The notes under the pieces were generated by a model. The model saw nothing but the letters and a program-made list of their open reading frames with translations. It did no database searches and had not been told where the DNA came from. Positions 36,014 to 49,092 of a DNA stretch of 64,000 nucleotides are shown here, piece by piece (the stretch's first letter is position 1; the number at the start of each line of letters is the position of its first letter). Source of the DNA: Mangifera indica (taxonomy: Eukaryota; Streptophyta; Magnoliopsida; Sapindales; Anacardiaceae); NCBI RefSeq assembly GCF_011075055.1, contig NC_058151.1, forward strand, positions 9,442,251 to 9,506,250, written 5' to 3'. A program made the translations under genes and the position numbers.

Positions 36014-37941
36014 TTAGGCCTGGGCCAAACCCTCTACTTGTTTCTCTCTGCTGTTCATTATAATACCAGATTCTCCATCTTTTGTTTCATTTTTGTCAAC
36101 GAATTCAAACTGTATTATCTCCCTAGTCCAGCTGCGTAGTTGCTCAGTGGCCGCCTCATCTGCCCAGTATTAGAGAATAGATCTTAATTTGTGAGCAATC
36201 AAGGAATGAAATGCAATTTAAATCAAAACTACAAGTAAATTACCAAGTCTAGGGACAGTGTGGCCTTGGGGGTGCCTTATAATGAGAGGGTTTTCAAAGG
36301 CAGTGGCCAGATCCTCGGAAGGTAATTTTAGCCAATCTTTGGCTCCAATGAAGTGAACTGACTTGGCCTTAATGGTATCTTTATAAGCAACTTCACATAT
36401 GTTTGGTTTCCTGAACTTTGAGCCGGAAATTGACACAAAAAATTTCAAAGGCGGATGCTCCTTCAACACCTTCCCCTGTGCTTGGTAGCCCAGCAAAAGA
36501 GCTGAAAGTGTTGCACCCTATCAAAAATAAACAGACAATTTAATATGTGAAGCAATATTATTTGTAAAAAAAAATATTTTAATTAAGGCCAAAGTACTAA
36601 TTCCCACCTAAAGTATTATCTAATATAAAATTTTTACTCTTTAATTATGAAAATCTTAAACACCCATATATAGAGAGTTAAACTTGTTAGTTTCAAAGGT
36701 AAAATCGTTATTTCATTTGTAATATTAAAAATAAATTAAAATTTAATCTTCTGCCCCCCAAAACCCTAAAAACTAAAAGTTTATCCCCTAAGCCAATTTT
36801 TAAAAATTGACATTCCCCTCCTAGGGTTTAGTTTTCAAACTCTAGCACCATCTTTGGTGTCATTGTTGGTAGCCTCTCTCTCTCAAAGCTTCCTCACCCT
36901 CCAACAGTCTCTCTCCACTTAATTGGACAAAGAGGCCAACGAAGCTCCAAGATGAAGAGGCGAAGCTCTTTGTCTCTCAAGCTTCATTCAACGTTGATTG
37001 CGTGTTTAGTTAAGTGAAGAGAGATCGCCGGAGGGAGAGAAAGCTTCACGAGGGAGAGGTTGCCGACAACGATGCCGGAGTTTGAAAACTAAACTTTATG
37101 GGAGAAATGTTATTTTTTAAAATTTGGCTTATAGGGAAATTGTTAGTTTTTAGGGTTTAGGGGGAAAAAAAGATAAAATTTTAAAGGGTTATGGTTCTGT
37201 TAAATTTAACCGCCTATGGGTTGGTAAATGAGATTTTCAAAGTAAAATGATAGAAACTTGAGATTAAAGGATACTTTGGGTGGGACATAGTGCTTTGGCC
37301 TTTAATTAACAGATTTCACACAAACCTGAGAGAAGCCGAGCAAACCATCAAAAGGGCCTTTAGTGGTGATATAATCGCACAAACGAGATACACATTCTTC
37401 AAGGTTTGTGTACTCTGTGAAATCCTGATTGACAATTTCATATTCATAGAAGGGTAATTCTGTGATTTATATACATAAAAACTTAACCAAATGAAAACTA
37501 AGCAAAAGGAGACTTTTACCTCATTGAACTGGAACCATTCAAAGTACGGTGGTGGAAATATGCCTTCTATGTCAGATTTTCCCCCTGCAGGAAACAATCC
37601 ATCTGGAAAATCCTATAACGGTTCATAAATATCATTATGTTGCTTCATCTCATTCTCTCAGTAAAGCTTATTTAGGAAAATTCATAAACTATATTGAGAT
37701 TAAAGTCTTCAAAATTAGATTTGGCTTAATAATTAATAATTAGCATACCAATAAAAAACTTCCCTTCTTATCTATCAAAAGCACTTAATGACAGAAAGAG
37801 TATATAACATACCAACTGGAAATGGGCAAAAATAGAAGGATCCCACTTGCCAATTTGCTTCTTCAAGAAACTCCCGCTTGTTCTAAATCCGTGCAGGCAT
37901 AAAATCTTCATCTTCTTCATTTCTTCCATTTGGCTTTCCAT
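36014..37941 (-). CDS. FSH1/OVCA2-family serine hydrolase, five exons
   Basis: The exons on the minus strand are 37813-37941, 37520-37612, 37326-37424, 36244-36517 and 36014-36159. All introns are GT-AG, the frame stays open, and they give 246 residues ending in TAA at 36014-36016. The start ATG at 37941 opens MESQMEEMKKMKILCLHGFR, with the family's beta-strand plus LHGFRTSG oxyanion-region motif. The nucleophile elbow is GFSQG (catalytic Ser about residue 105), split by intron 3 after GFSQ. Downstream, FIGAKDWLKLP probably supplies the acid and GHTVPRLG the catalytic His. The family (yeast Fsh1, human OVCA2, Arabidopsis relatives of about 220-250 residues) are alpha/beta-hydrolases with esterase activity; the plant substrate is uncertain. 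It looks intact and is the only complete host gene in the window. Intron 3 carries a foldback Mutator-like element. Confidence 0.93.
36587..37300. mobile_element. Foldback Mutator-like element, copy 2, in intron 3 of the hydrolase gene
   Basis: This 714 bp element begins ggccaaagtactaattccc, and the reverse complement of its right end begins ggccaaagcactatgtccc. Complementarity continues for about 290 bp per arm and weakly toward the centre. A perfect 9 bp target duplication, tttaattaa, lies at 36578-36586 and 37301-37309. It has no transposase. Length, termini and architecture match the element at 7773-8492, so they form one family, though the central sequences differ. The central part (roughly 36880-37080) is less AT-rich and could derive from captured host sequence. 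Confidence 0.93.
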
Positions 37942-38795
37942 TTTAGTTGTATTTTCTTTTTGATAAATTCTTCACCAGACCCTGTGATCTATATGGTATC
38001 ACTTCTTACCTTACCTACGACTGAATTTAAAGCAGCCAACTACCATTTAAGAACGTTTGGTTGGGGCATTGGCGGATTGGTGTTGCACGTGCACTTTTCA
38101 ACGCTCTCTCAATTGTTAACATTTTATTGGTAAATTTAACTAATGCCAATTTCCCACTCCAATTTTGATAAAAGGACAATGTTCATACTTTCTTTGAAAA
38201 GTTCATCGGTACACCTGTATCTATATATATTTCTATTAGTAAATTTTATTAATTTTAACTATGAAATTAATGAGGATATATAAAATGTCTTTTAATAGTT
38301 ATTTTCTTCCCTTCATTTTTCTTTTTCTCATTTCCTTGTAATCTTTTTGCTTCTTCCTCCATTCTCTACCCACTGTAACTTTATGATAAACTAAAATTAT
38401 ATATCAGTTATTCTTGAAATACGATTCTTGTAGAACGGTACTGAACAAATGCCTAAAACCAAACATTTTCAAATTGCACCTTTCATCAAGGTTTTAAAAA
38501 ATAAAGTTAAAATTTTAAGTCTATACACCATTATTACCCAATTGCAGTCTTCTCCAAATCACATCATTTATTGTTAATCGAAATCAACTGAACATCAATG
38601 GTCAAGTGGAGTGTGCAACTCCAAAAGGAATTTTGCTTGAATCATACACAAATACACTTAAAATTCTCAAAGAGACCCACTAAATCTTTATCTATATAAG
38701 CAGGGAATCTATCACATTGACGAATTACTTGATGGAGCCATGCGAGTTTCGATAGTCCATGATAGAGATGGGGATGTCAAGAATGTAGCAATATT
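37942..38795. other. Upstream region of the hydrolase gene and spacer
   Basis: No coding gene is visible; open frames here lack motifs and are not conserved elsewhere in the window. The part next to 37941 must hold the 5' untranslated region and promoter of the minus-strand hydrolase gene. A TATA-like tatatatag lies on the minus strand near 38221-38229, about 280 bp upstream of the start codon, but I cannot tell whether it is used. Confidence 0.5.
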
Positions 38796-41700
38796 TAAAC
38801 TGATGTCTAATCATCTATAACTATGAACACTTAAGAGGATGCTCCGTGTTCATGGCTCTCATTCCCAGTCAAAGTTAAGGTCAAAGAGAGTTCAAGTCAA
38901 ATATAGAGTGAAAACCATCCACAAGACGCTAACACTTTTTCATAGTGCAAATTCTGGTCATTAAAGTCCTCGTTCTATAACTCGTTTGTGTCAATGTTCA
39001 CGACTTTGGAATTTTAAAGGTTTTAAGTTTTAAAGAAACAAACTTCTATTCATTTGTATGGAGCGAGAAAAGAAGTCAATCGTTAAGAGGTTTGATTAAG
39101 GTTGACCTACATCAAAAAGAAAATTTTGATGTCAAGAACACTTATTCATGAGAAGGGTGATGCTCATTCACCCATTCATTCCAAGAGAAAACTATCACTT
39201 TCAAAAGTCAATGGACACTTCTCTTAAACCAATGGCTATTTCATCTCTTCCAACAACATTTGCCTATGAATTGAGCGTATTTGAAGTTGGAAAAGGTTAG
39301 ATATTACATTGATTCAATCTCAAGCTCAATTCTTCTCTAAACTTAAGCATATTTTGTCCTAGTAAGCTTATGTTAGTGTATGCCCTAGGAAACATTCGTG
39401 TCATCGATTCCAAGGGCATTTTATTCTTGCATGTACATTTATATGAATTATTAATAAAAGTAGTTTTTTTGTTTATATGAATAATTTGTTTCTTTTATTT
39501 GCAATGATATAAAGTATGTAAGTGAACTCTCCGGATGACTCATTTAATATACAAACTAAGTTATCAAATTATTCCTAACAAACGTGACATTACTTGGGGA
39601 ATTATATCACATAATAAGCATATCAAATACCTATGTTAAATGTCATGAAATGACATTAGTGCAGCTAATGATGATAGTCATGTCATTATGATATTTTTAT
39701 GGATTAGTAGTTAAAGAACAATTTTCAAATATGACCAATAACGATAAGTCACATGGTCATTAAATCATAGTTAATAACTTATCATAAGATCGTACTAATG
39801 TGCGAAGTAATCTTTTGACCTGAGACATTATGATCAGATCTAATACAGATACTCGTGATTTGTATGATGTATATATATAGGGTTAATCACATCCTATAAG
39901 ACAAACCATATTGGACATGTTTTATTTGTATATAGAGAAGAATGATACTCAAGATGAGATCTGTTGACTCAGAAAGTATTCGGTTCTTAATATATGTTGA
40001 TTTAACCAGGATCTAAGTTCTAAAGCAAACATTGATAATATTGAAAATAGAATCTCTAGTCATAGTCTAATGTAAGTCATACGAAAGATATTCATAATGA
40101 CAAGTTCTAAATATTTAAATTGATAATTTACATAGAATCAAAGTTAGGGTTTTGACGATCTATGAATCTAAAATTGATCCAAATTTGATAACGGAAGGAT
40201 ATTACCTACATAGAAGATACAATTGAGGATATTAAGTTTGATAGAGTATTTTTTCATTGTAATTTAAGGACTATGGCACATTACTAGATATTTAACATAG
40301 TCATTGGATTTTTGAATGCCTTTCAGATCATCTGAAATAAGACTCACAACTATGTCACAATAAACTTAAAGGGTCATACCAATAAACCAAGCTTTTAAAA
40401 GTAAAGATTGATTATCCAGGCTTGGCTAACATCATATAAAGGATAATAATACCTATATAAATGTTATATGAGGGGCAAAGATAACATTTTAAAGGTTAAA
40501 ATGTTAGTGAGATGAAACTAGGATGCCTAAAGTATATAATTGATATACATACATGGTAAGTTCACAAATTGAGAATTTGTTGGCCAAAAAGAGAATTAAC
40601 AAATTACATTTTGGCCTACCATTATAAAAAGGTGGATTTTAATTCATTTTGAAAAAGCTATTCTCTCACTAAACTAGTTCATTTTGAAAAAGCTATCTCT
40701 CACTAAACAAAACAAAAGCTCTCTCCTCTTTCTCTTGTGTGTCTTTATAACACTTGTCTTCAAAAACACACCCCTAGCAGTAATTATCCCAAAGTTATAT
40801 GTCACGTGTGAATAAATCTTTAACTTAAAACACCTATTTAATATACATGAATAAATAACTCCATATATTTATTGATATTAAATAAACGTGTCAAAAGATA
40901 TCCTGAAAATAAGTTTAGCAATTACAAATAAAATCATTATTCCCTATATACATAATTTCATAGAAATATTAACTAACACAATGAAATAGTTGTAGCCATT
41001 TATGCAACTCATTGTGTCGATCCCCTTGCCTCCCTACTTGCCCTATTGTCTTTATTACCTGCAAATACAAAGCAAAGAATATAGTGAGTATAAATACTTA
41101 GTCAGCATTTGTGATTTTGATGGTATTCCCTATCAACCATGCCCCAACAAAGTCTCACTGTCAAACTTGCCCCGGGCACAACAGTTGGACACTTGTCTCA
41201 AGTGCCTCTTGTAAGCATCTGTCTCATATGTACACCAGGTTTAGCACCCATTTTAGGTGCCTCTTATAACCATACCCAAGATGGACACCTATCTTAGGTG
41301 TTGCTTACCTCCTCTTAAAAAAATGAATTATTCGTATTCTACTTCCAAGGATTGAGACATCTCATCAATCAGCTCGTGTATTCTCAATACTAAAATGTCT
41401 CATCTACTGGCCTTCAATGCAACTTACCCTTATTTATATACAGTTATACCAAATTTCTAGACCTAATCTCTTATGATCCTTTTATGAATATCTTTGACAG
41501 AGTCTCATCATCTCATGTATCCATGACACCCATCTCAGGTGCCTTTTACGTCTTTGTATTGGATAGGTTATTCATCTTAGATATCTTTTATGTCCATATT
41601 CATCAAATTCAAACACTTGTCTCAAGTGTCACTCACTTCCTCATCACATATCAAATTAATTCCACTTTCTCTTTATTTGAAACTAAGGCATTTCATCAAT

Positions 41701-42441
41701 CAATTCGAGCATTCTTAAGACCAAGACATCTTATCAACTGGCCTTTCACTCAAAACCGCTTATACACATATTTTTTACTATATTAATCTGTGAAATTTTA
41801 TCAATTAAATTTGAGGAATAGACCACTTATGAAAGCACTATTCTAAGCAGTAATTCTAACCGTAAAACTCATGCATGCAGCCATACATAATCACCCATCA
41901 AGTTGTGTTATTTACCTAATCAATTTCAAAAATTAAAACTCTTAGCACATATTGATTAACTATTTTTTTGAGAGGCAACACAAGGCGTCCTTTTCATACG
42001 CAAAAATCCAATGAATATTACACAGAGGCTATTCTAATTCTTTACCATTTATTCATGGCATACAAGGTCTGGGCATATTCCTAGCTATTACAGTTTCATA
42101 TGGCACAAGTGCACCATAACATATGTGTATGCACACAAGCCAACGCAACCCTAAATTACATATATTCAAAAATACATATATTGTGCATACAGTTGTTCAC
42201 TGAGACACAAATTAAAGTCAGCAGAGAATTTGTTTTTCCTAGGGTGGATACCTCACGTCCAGTATATGTACCACCAATCCTATATGCGCACTACATGACT
42301 GGATGAAGTATCAACCCTGTGAGAGATGCATGGCAACACTCCTAGAAACATTGATCATGCACCTTGTTCCAAGTCTAGTTTTAGGTAACACCAAATGATG
42401 ATCTAGCAAAGACATCGTTATGTGACTCTAGTGCTTGGATA

Positions 42442-42913
42442 TGTTAGAAATTTTGTATATGGGCTAACATTAATTATGTTTTGATTACATAAAACTGGGT
42501 AATTGAATAGTCTAACGCCAGTTTATAGATGAACTTAAGTGATCAATAAAGATATGTCTAACACACTTAAAAGTTATCAGTTTGGGTGGACGGTTTAGTA
42601 TGGGTCTTCAGTTATTGGACCTTTAATAGAAGGGTCTAAGTAATATCTTATTAATTGGTTAGGTCCCCACTATAAAACATAATTCTAATACGCTTACCTA
42701 TTCAAAACTATCATAGGGAGGTTTTTAGAGTAGAAGACTTGTCATAATATATTTTCAAGTTTCAAATGATTTCTTAAGATCTTCAGTTTTAGAGACATGA
42801 CTCAAACAGGTTTTTTATATCCCTAATTGCTGATTTTGTATTCTATTTGATTTTGAAATTCAGTGCTCTACATTCTATGCATGTTTAGATTAAATTTAGA
42901 ATTAAAGCTTACA
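42442..42913 (+). repeat. Copia A 5' LTR, copy 2
   Basis: This LTR runs from tgttagaaattttgta to attaaagcttaca. By eye it is closer to the copy 1 5' LTR than to its own 3' LTR, as expected if duplication followed insertion. Confidence 0.9.
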
Positions 42914-44389
42914 TATAGTATCAGAGCCAATTGACCTAGATATAGAATTTGAATTTCTATGAGACTTTAAAATTGGGTTTATTCTACATTAAATTTTAGG
43001 GTTTATTATTATTATTATTATTTAGTTCATGTGCTATTGAAAAAACATAGAAACAAACCCTAGAATTTATAATAGTACACGTCGAAGGCAACACCGCTGT
43101 ATTCATTACCGATGTGAGTCATGGCGATCATGGCAGTGTCTTCCCTATGCTAGAGTGCAGCTGATGACAGGAGATGATTGAACAAGTATCGAGTTTTCCA
43201 ATCTTATTGGTACTAGTTGTTGCCATGTAATCATGGACAACACCATCGTTCGCATCCTCTTTGATGTCAAAAAAGTGATGAAAAATCAACCTAGCATCAT
43301 CAACGATTGAACTAGTGGTTGGTAGTGGTAGAATCAAACGACAAAAATTAGTGGTTAGGGTTTTTTGGTTATCGGTTGGAATCAAGTTTCCCCAACCCAA
43401 TTATCGAACCTAAAGGGTTGAATAACTCATTTGACCAAATTTGGTCAAGCTAAGTTGTTTGACCCGAGCAGCAAATAGGCCAACCTGATCCATGCAAATC
43501 GAGTACTCTATGCGTGAATCCATGTGCCATAAAGATGTCTTAGGGCATGTGATAGCACATGACAACATGTCTATCATTTTGGCGATGTCTAGAAAAGCAT
43601 GACATGTCCTTTCTAGAGCGTAGTGGTACGTATAATATTGTTTGCTTGTTGTGTTAGTGTGTTTTACTCTTTTAAGTCTTAAAGTTATTAAATTTCAACT
43701 ATTTTAGGTAAAATTTATCAAATTATTTTCAAAACATTTGGTGCAACAAACTTAGGAAAAGATTGTCAGAGGTTATAATGTATTAGATCTCATGAAATCT
43801 TAAATTGGAGCAACATAACTTTGTATCAAGGGATAATTTGAGTTCTTAGAATATTGATTGCTAAAGTGACACATTTTGAGGTTTACAAAATATTCCTTTC
43901 AAGAATGATACATTTGGTAATTTTAATGCATATAATTTTCTATCCAAAGATGGTCATTGTGTGTATTAAATCTAAAGGAAACATAAGGTTAATTATAGAA
44001 ATTAACCGATCCCATAAATTAGAGAATGAACTATAATCTAAAAATATATCTGTTTGAAGGTGATATTTTTCAAATATCATATATTCTAAAGGTCCTCATA
44101 AAATTTTTATCCTATCATGAAGATAATGAATTATAATCTAAAAAATATATCTACCCAAAGGTGATATTATTTTCAAACATCATATGTTCTAAAAGTCTTC
44201 ATAAAGTTTATATTTAACCTTGTGTTTATAACCCTTATTGCATGTTATTTTTTCTTCCCAAAGGTGAGTTGATGATGATACCCAAAGAATCCCTATAAGG
44301 TGTAACTTATCAAGTTTCATTGTTTATTTTAAAGCTACTTTAATTAATTGTTGCTCATGTTTTAATTTGTCGCATTATCTTCTTTTAGT

Positions 44390-47300
44390 CTTTATTTCTC
44401 TGAACAATAGCAACAGTACTGTTGAGGTCCTCACTAGAGGCAATTTTAAGCAATAAAGGCAAGCTATTGAATTTGTTATGAGTATGGGTGATTAGGATAT
44501 GACACTTGTCAAGATAAGCTAACTAATACTACTGATATGAGTGCCATTGAAGTGAAAGATTTATTCGCTAAGTGGGAGAGGTCAAATCGTTTATGCATGA
44601 TAGTTATAAAAAAAAATTGTAATTGAACATCTTTTTAGTGGGCTATCAATTAAGGGGACTAATAAAGAATTCTTTACTATTGTAGGAAAACGATTTCAAA
44701 TCTCTAACAATGTTGAAGCCTTATTTCTTATTACTGAGTTGATTAGTATGAGATACACAAAGTTTGGGGGTGTTAAAGATTATATATTGAAGCTTGTTCA
44801 CATTCAAGACAAACTCAAGAATCATAAAATCTTTATACCTAATGAATTCATTATTAATCATGCCCTAGCTATCTTACCTCAAACTTTTTCTCAACTTAAG
44901 ACAGCTTATAACACCACATAAGGAACCTAGATCTTGGATAGTCTGATTACTAAGTATGTTGCTGAAAAATGTAAAATCCAGAGGGAAAAAGGTGATGTGG
45001 TTCTTTTTGTCTCTCATTCTAAGGATGATCATGGTAAGAAAAACTATAAAAAATGAGAGTTTAATCCTACAACTCCTAAAAATGATAAAATAAAAGGCAT
45101 AGTCAAGGTCAGAAAAATACAAATGCAATAGAGGAAAAAGATCTTGTTAAGTGTTTCTTTTGTAAGAAAAAAGACCATATGAAGAAGAATTGTATGAAAT
45201 ATAAGTTTTTGGCTAGAAAAGAGAGGTAATCCACTAAGTCTTATGTGCTTTGAATCTAATTTTGTTGATATATCACCAAATTCTTGGTGTCTTGATAATG
45301 GAGCAACCATGCATGTTACTTTTACCTTATAGGGGTTTAAAAGCAAAAGAAGACTAAGTGACGCTGAGAGGACACTTAGAGTTAGAAATAATGGAGAAGT
45401 TGAAGTTGAATATATAAGAGTTGTTTACCTTAGGTTGAAAGTGGTTTTGAGTTAATTTTAGAAAATGCATTTTATGTACCTTCATATAGAAGAAATTTTA
45501 TTTTAGTTTCGACTTTGGATAAGTGGGGATTTTGTTTTAAGTTTGAAAAATCTTCGGTTGCATTATCTTTGAATTCTAAAGTTTGTTGGTAAGTGTGTTA
45601 TAGATAATGGATTGTATTGTGTGTATTTAGCTCAAACTAATACTCTTGTTTTTATGAATGTTGAAAATAATGTGCGAAAAAGATTTTTGATTGATGAAAA
45701 ATCCCTTTTATTATGATATAAAAACTTGGATATATCTCTATGAAAGGATTGAGAGACTAATAAAAGATAATATCCTTCCCTTATTAAATTCTGAAGATCT
45801 AGATACTTGTGTTGATTACATTCGGGGAAAATTCACCAAGACTTAAAAAAAGAAGGCAACTCGTAGTTCAAATTTATTATAAGCAATTCATACTAATATA
45901 AATGGGCCCTAAACTATTATAATTTGTGGTTGTCAATATTTTGTTACTCTTCTTGATGACTTCTCTCATTATGGTCTCTTCCATTTAATTAAAGAATAAT
46001 CTAATGTCTTGGAGAAATTTAAGATCTTAAGAACTAAAGTGGAAAAATAATTGAAGAAAGTTATTAAGGTGGTAAGATTTGACCATGGGGGTGAGTATTA
46101 TAGGAGACATGGAGATTCAGGTCAAAGGCTAGTTTGTTAAGTACTTATAAGAATGTGGGATTGTTACTCAATACACCATGCTTAAGAGTCTTGATCAAAA
46201 TGGCATGGCAGAAAGGCGTTAGCACACACTTATACATACGATAAAGGCCATGATGAGTATGACTAATTTGCTTGAATACCTTTAGGGAGAGTTAATCAAA
46301 ATGGTCTCATGCATTTTGAGCAGAGTTCCTAGTAAGTCAGTCTCCAAAACACCTTTTGTGTTACAGACTAATAGAAAGTCCAACTTTAACCATTTTTGAC
46401 TTTGGGGTTACCCTTTTAAGGTTAGGAATTATAATCCTATTAAGAAAAAGCTAAATCCTCACTTCATTAGATGTTACTTTGTTGGATACCCATCCCACTC
46501 TAAAGGATACAGGTTTTACTATCCTTCATGTGGCATAAGAATAATTGAGTCCCAAATTGCTAAGCCTTGAATTTGATATTTATGATACTTCATTGTCCAC
46601 TGAGATTCCTATTATTATTAGTTCTCCTGTCAAGGATTATGAAAAAGTTGTCACCTTTCTTATGTCTCTTTCCTCTGAGATAAATGATTATGTCCAAAGA
46701 GAAACAACTGAAACTCAAGAAACCCTTACACCATAAACTAAAATTCCTAAAAATATAACTTAAGATCCTGTAGTTGAAGTACCTCTTTAAAGATCAACAA
46801 CACAAAGAAAGGATGTCATTTCAGATATCTATCTTTATTTAACTGAAAATGAGTATCATATTGGAGATATAAATAATCCAATTTTGTTCCTTAAAGCAAT
46901 TAAAAGTTCAAGTGGAAAAATATGGATGAAAGTTATGGAAGATAAAATGCAATCCATGAAGGAAAATAAGATTTAGGATCTTGTGGAGCTACTTGAAGGT
47001 TTCAAGCCTATTAGTTGTAAATATGTCTTTAAAACTAAAAAAGATTCTAAGGGAAAGATAGATAGATTCAAAGCAAGATTGGTTATAAAAGGGCTTACTC
47101 GAAGAGAAAGGATTAACTTCAATGAGACATTTTCACTTGTAGTCTCAAAGGATTTGTTCAAAATTATAATGGCCTTATAGTACATTTTGATTTGGAGCAT
47201 CATCAGATGGATGTAAAGATAGTTTTTTCTTAATGGAAATCTTAATTAGAAGGTGTATATGAACCAACTAAATGGTTTTGTGGTTGAAAGGAAACAATAT

Positions 47301-48450
47301 ATGACATCTAGACTTAAAATGTCTATGGTTTAAAATAGGCTTCTTGGCAATGGTATCTTAAGTCTGATGAGGTTGTGACCTCACATGACTTCATTGAAAA
47401 TAAATTTGATTAGTGTGTGTATATGAAGATCAGTGAGACTAAGTTTATTTTCTTGGTATTCTATGTTGATGACATTGTTTGCTTGTGAGTAGTGATCGTA
47501 GTATGTTTTATGAGACTAAGTAGTTTCTATCTAGAGCCTTTGACATGAAAGATCTTTGGGAAGTTTCTTTTGTTCTTGGCATTGAAATCTACCGAGATAG
47601 AAACCGTGGTTTGTTCAACTTATCTCTAAATGCATATATTAAGCGTGTTCTTAAAAGATTCCAAATGCAAGATTGTAAAGCTAGTAATGTACCTGTTGTA
47701 AAAAAAGATATGTTTAATAACAAGCAGTGTCCTCAAAATGTTATTAAAAGGGCATTTATGAAACATAAACCACATATTAGGATGATTTGGAGTCTGATTT
47801 ATACCTAAGTGTGAACGAGACCTGACATAGTTTTTGTTATGAATGTTCTTGGCTGATATGTTATTGATCTTGGTTCTGATCATTAGGTAGCAACAAAGAA
47901 AATCATGAGATATATTGTAGAGGACTAAAGATTTCATACTTATGTATAAAAGAATGGAAACTCTTAAGATAGTAGGATATTCTAATTTAGACTTTAGTAA
48001 ATGTCCTGATGACTTCAAATCTACTTCAAGGTACATGTTTATGTTTGCAGGTGGGGCTATATCCTATAAAAGTGTCTAGTAGACATCAGTAACATCTTTA
48101 ACCATGTATGTAGAATTTATTACTTGTCATAAGGCATCTCCCATGTCATATGGTTGAAGAATTACATCTTTAAGTTTTGAGTGGTTGACTCTATTTTTAG
48201 TCTGCTTATGATAATTATACAGTTATGTTTTTTTGCAAGAACAATAAAGTCAATAGCAAGTCAAAGTGTATAGAGATAAAATAATTTACAATCAGGTACC
48301 TCATAAAGAAATAAGACATCATTGTGGAGCACATTAGTACTGATGCTATATTGGTCAATCCTCTAACCAAAGGACTTAGATCCATTGTTTTTAAAGGTCA
48401 TGTAATGAATTTGGGTTTGTTAGAATCTTTTAATGCCTTAGGTTAATAAG
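44390..48450 (+). pseudogene. Degenerate Copia A gag-pol, copy 2
   Basis: It has the same layout as copy 1 but different damage. Gag fragment 44739-44921 has GVKDYILKLVHIQDKLKNHK. The zinc knuckle at 45152-45193 is intact (CFFCKKKDHMKKNC). The protease motif is DNGAT near 45294 (Ser to Asn). RT fragment 46983-47180 contains CKYVFKTKKDSKGKI and FKARLVIKG. The catalytic YVDD is retained at 47462-47473, and fragment 47545-47808 (VSFVLGIEIYRDRNRGLFNL) follows. RNase H-like residues run to about 48400. The stops at 46974 and 47336 are shared with copy 1. Confidence 0.88.
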
Positions 48451-49092
48451 AGTCTTAAAGTAATTTTGGGTTATTTTCTATTGACTTTATGACATTATTT
48501 TAGATTGGATGATTTATTGTAATGATGAGTTTTGCAAAACTGATTATACGGATGGTTGATTATATATTTATCTATATATGGATATATGTGCATGTATAAG
48601 GTTACGATACAACATGCATCTCAAGATAAGGTTTTCATTGAGAATAACAATTGTATGAGTATGTTTCATAAGTCTCAAGCAAAATTGAAACATAAACGCT
48701 TCATTTGAAGCAAAAGGATTTTCTTGTCTCTTTTGAAACATAAAAGTTAAAGAGAAATCATAAAGAGAACTGATAGAGATATGACATTGCTTATGATTGC
48801 CTTGTTAGGTGTTATTCTGCCACACTCCTAGACTTGATCCATATTGATTTGATTATTAATAATTGTAATCGAGAACAATTATGTGTCAATATAGTAGATA
48901 AGTAATGTCTTAGTTCGTTATTGGTGATCATATCAACTAGATTGTTTATTATAGTATAATTTATCTTTAGACTAATTTGTTTTATAAAATAGTGACTACT
49001 TAAAATTAAAAATATTGATTACCTAAAAGTCAAAATTGTTTTCTTATTCTTAAAACAAAACAAAAATAATTAATGTTGTCCAAATGGGAGAA

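Noticed and set aside
36218..36496. A minus-strand 92-codon open frame as a stand-alone small protein.
   Set aside because: It is exon 4 of the FSH-type hydrolase read through into intron 4 and started at an internal Met; the spliced five-exon model explains it.
47626..48036. A 136-codon minus-strand open frame.
   Set aside because: It is antisense to the Copia A RT/RNase H region; copy 1 has a comparable but broken set of frames and there is no protein-like motif.
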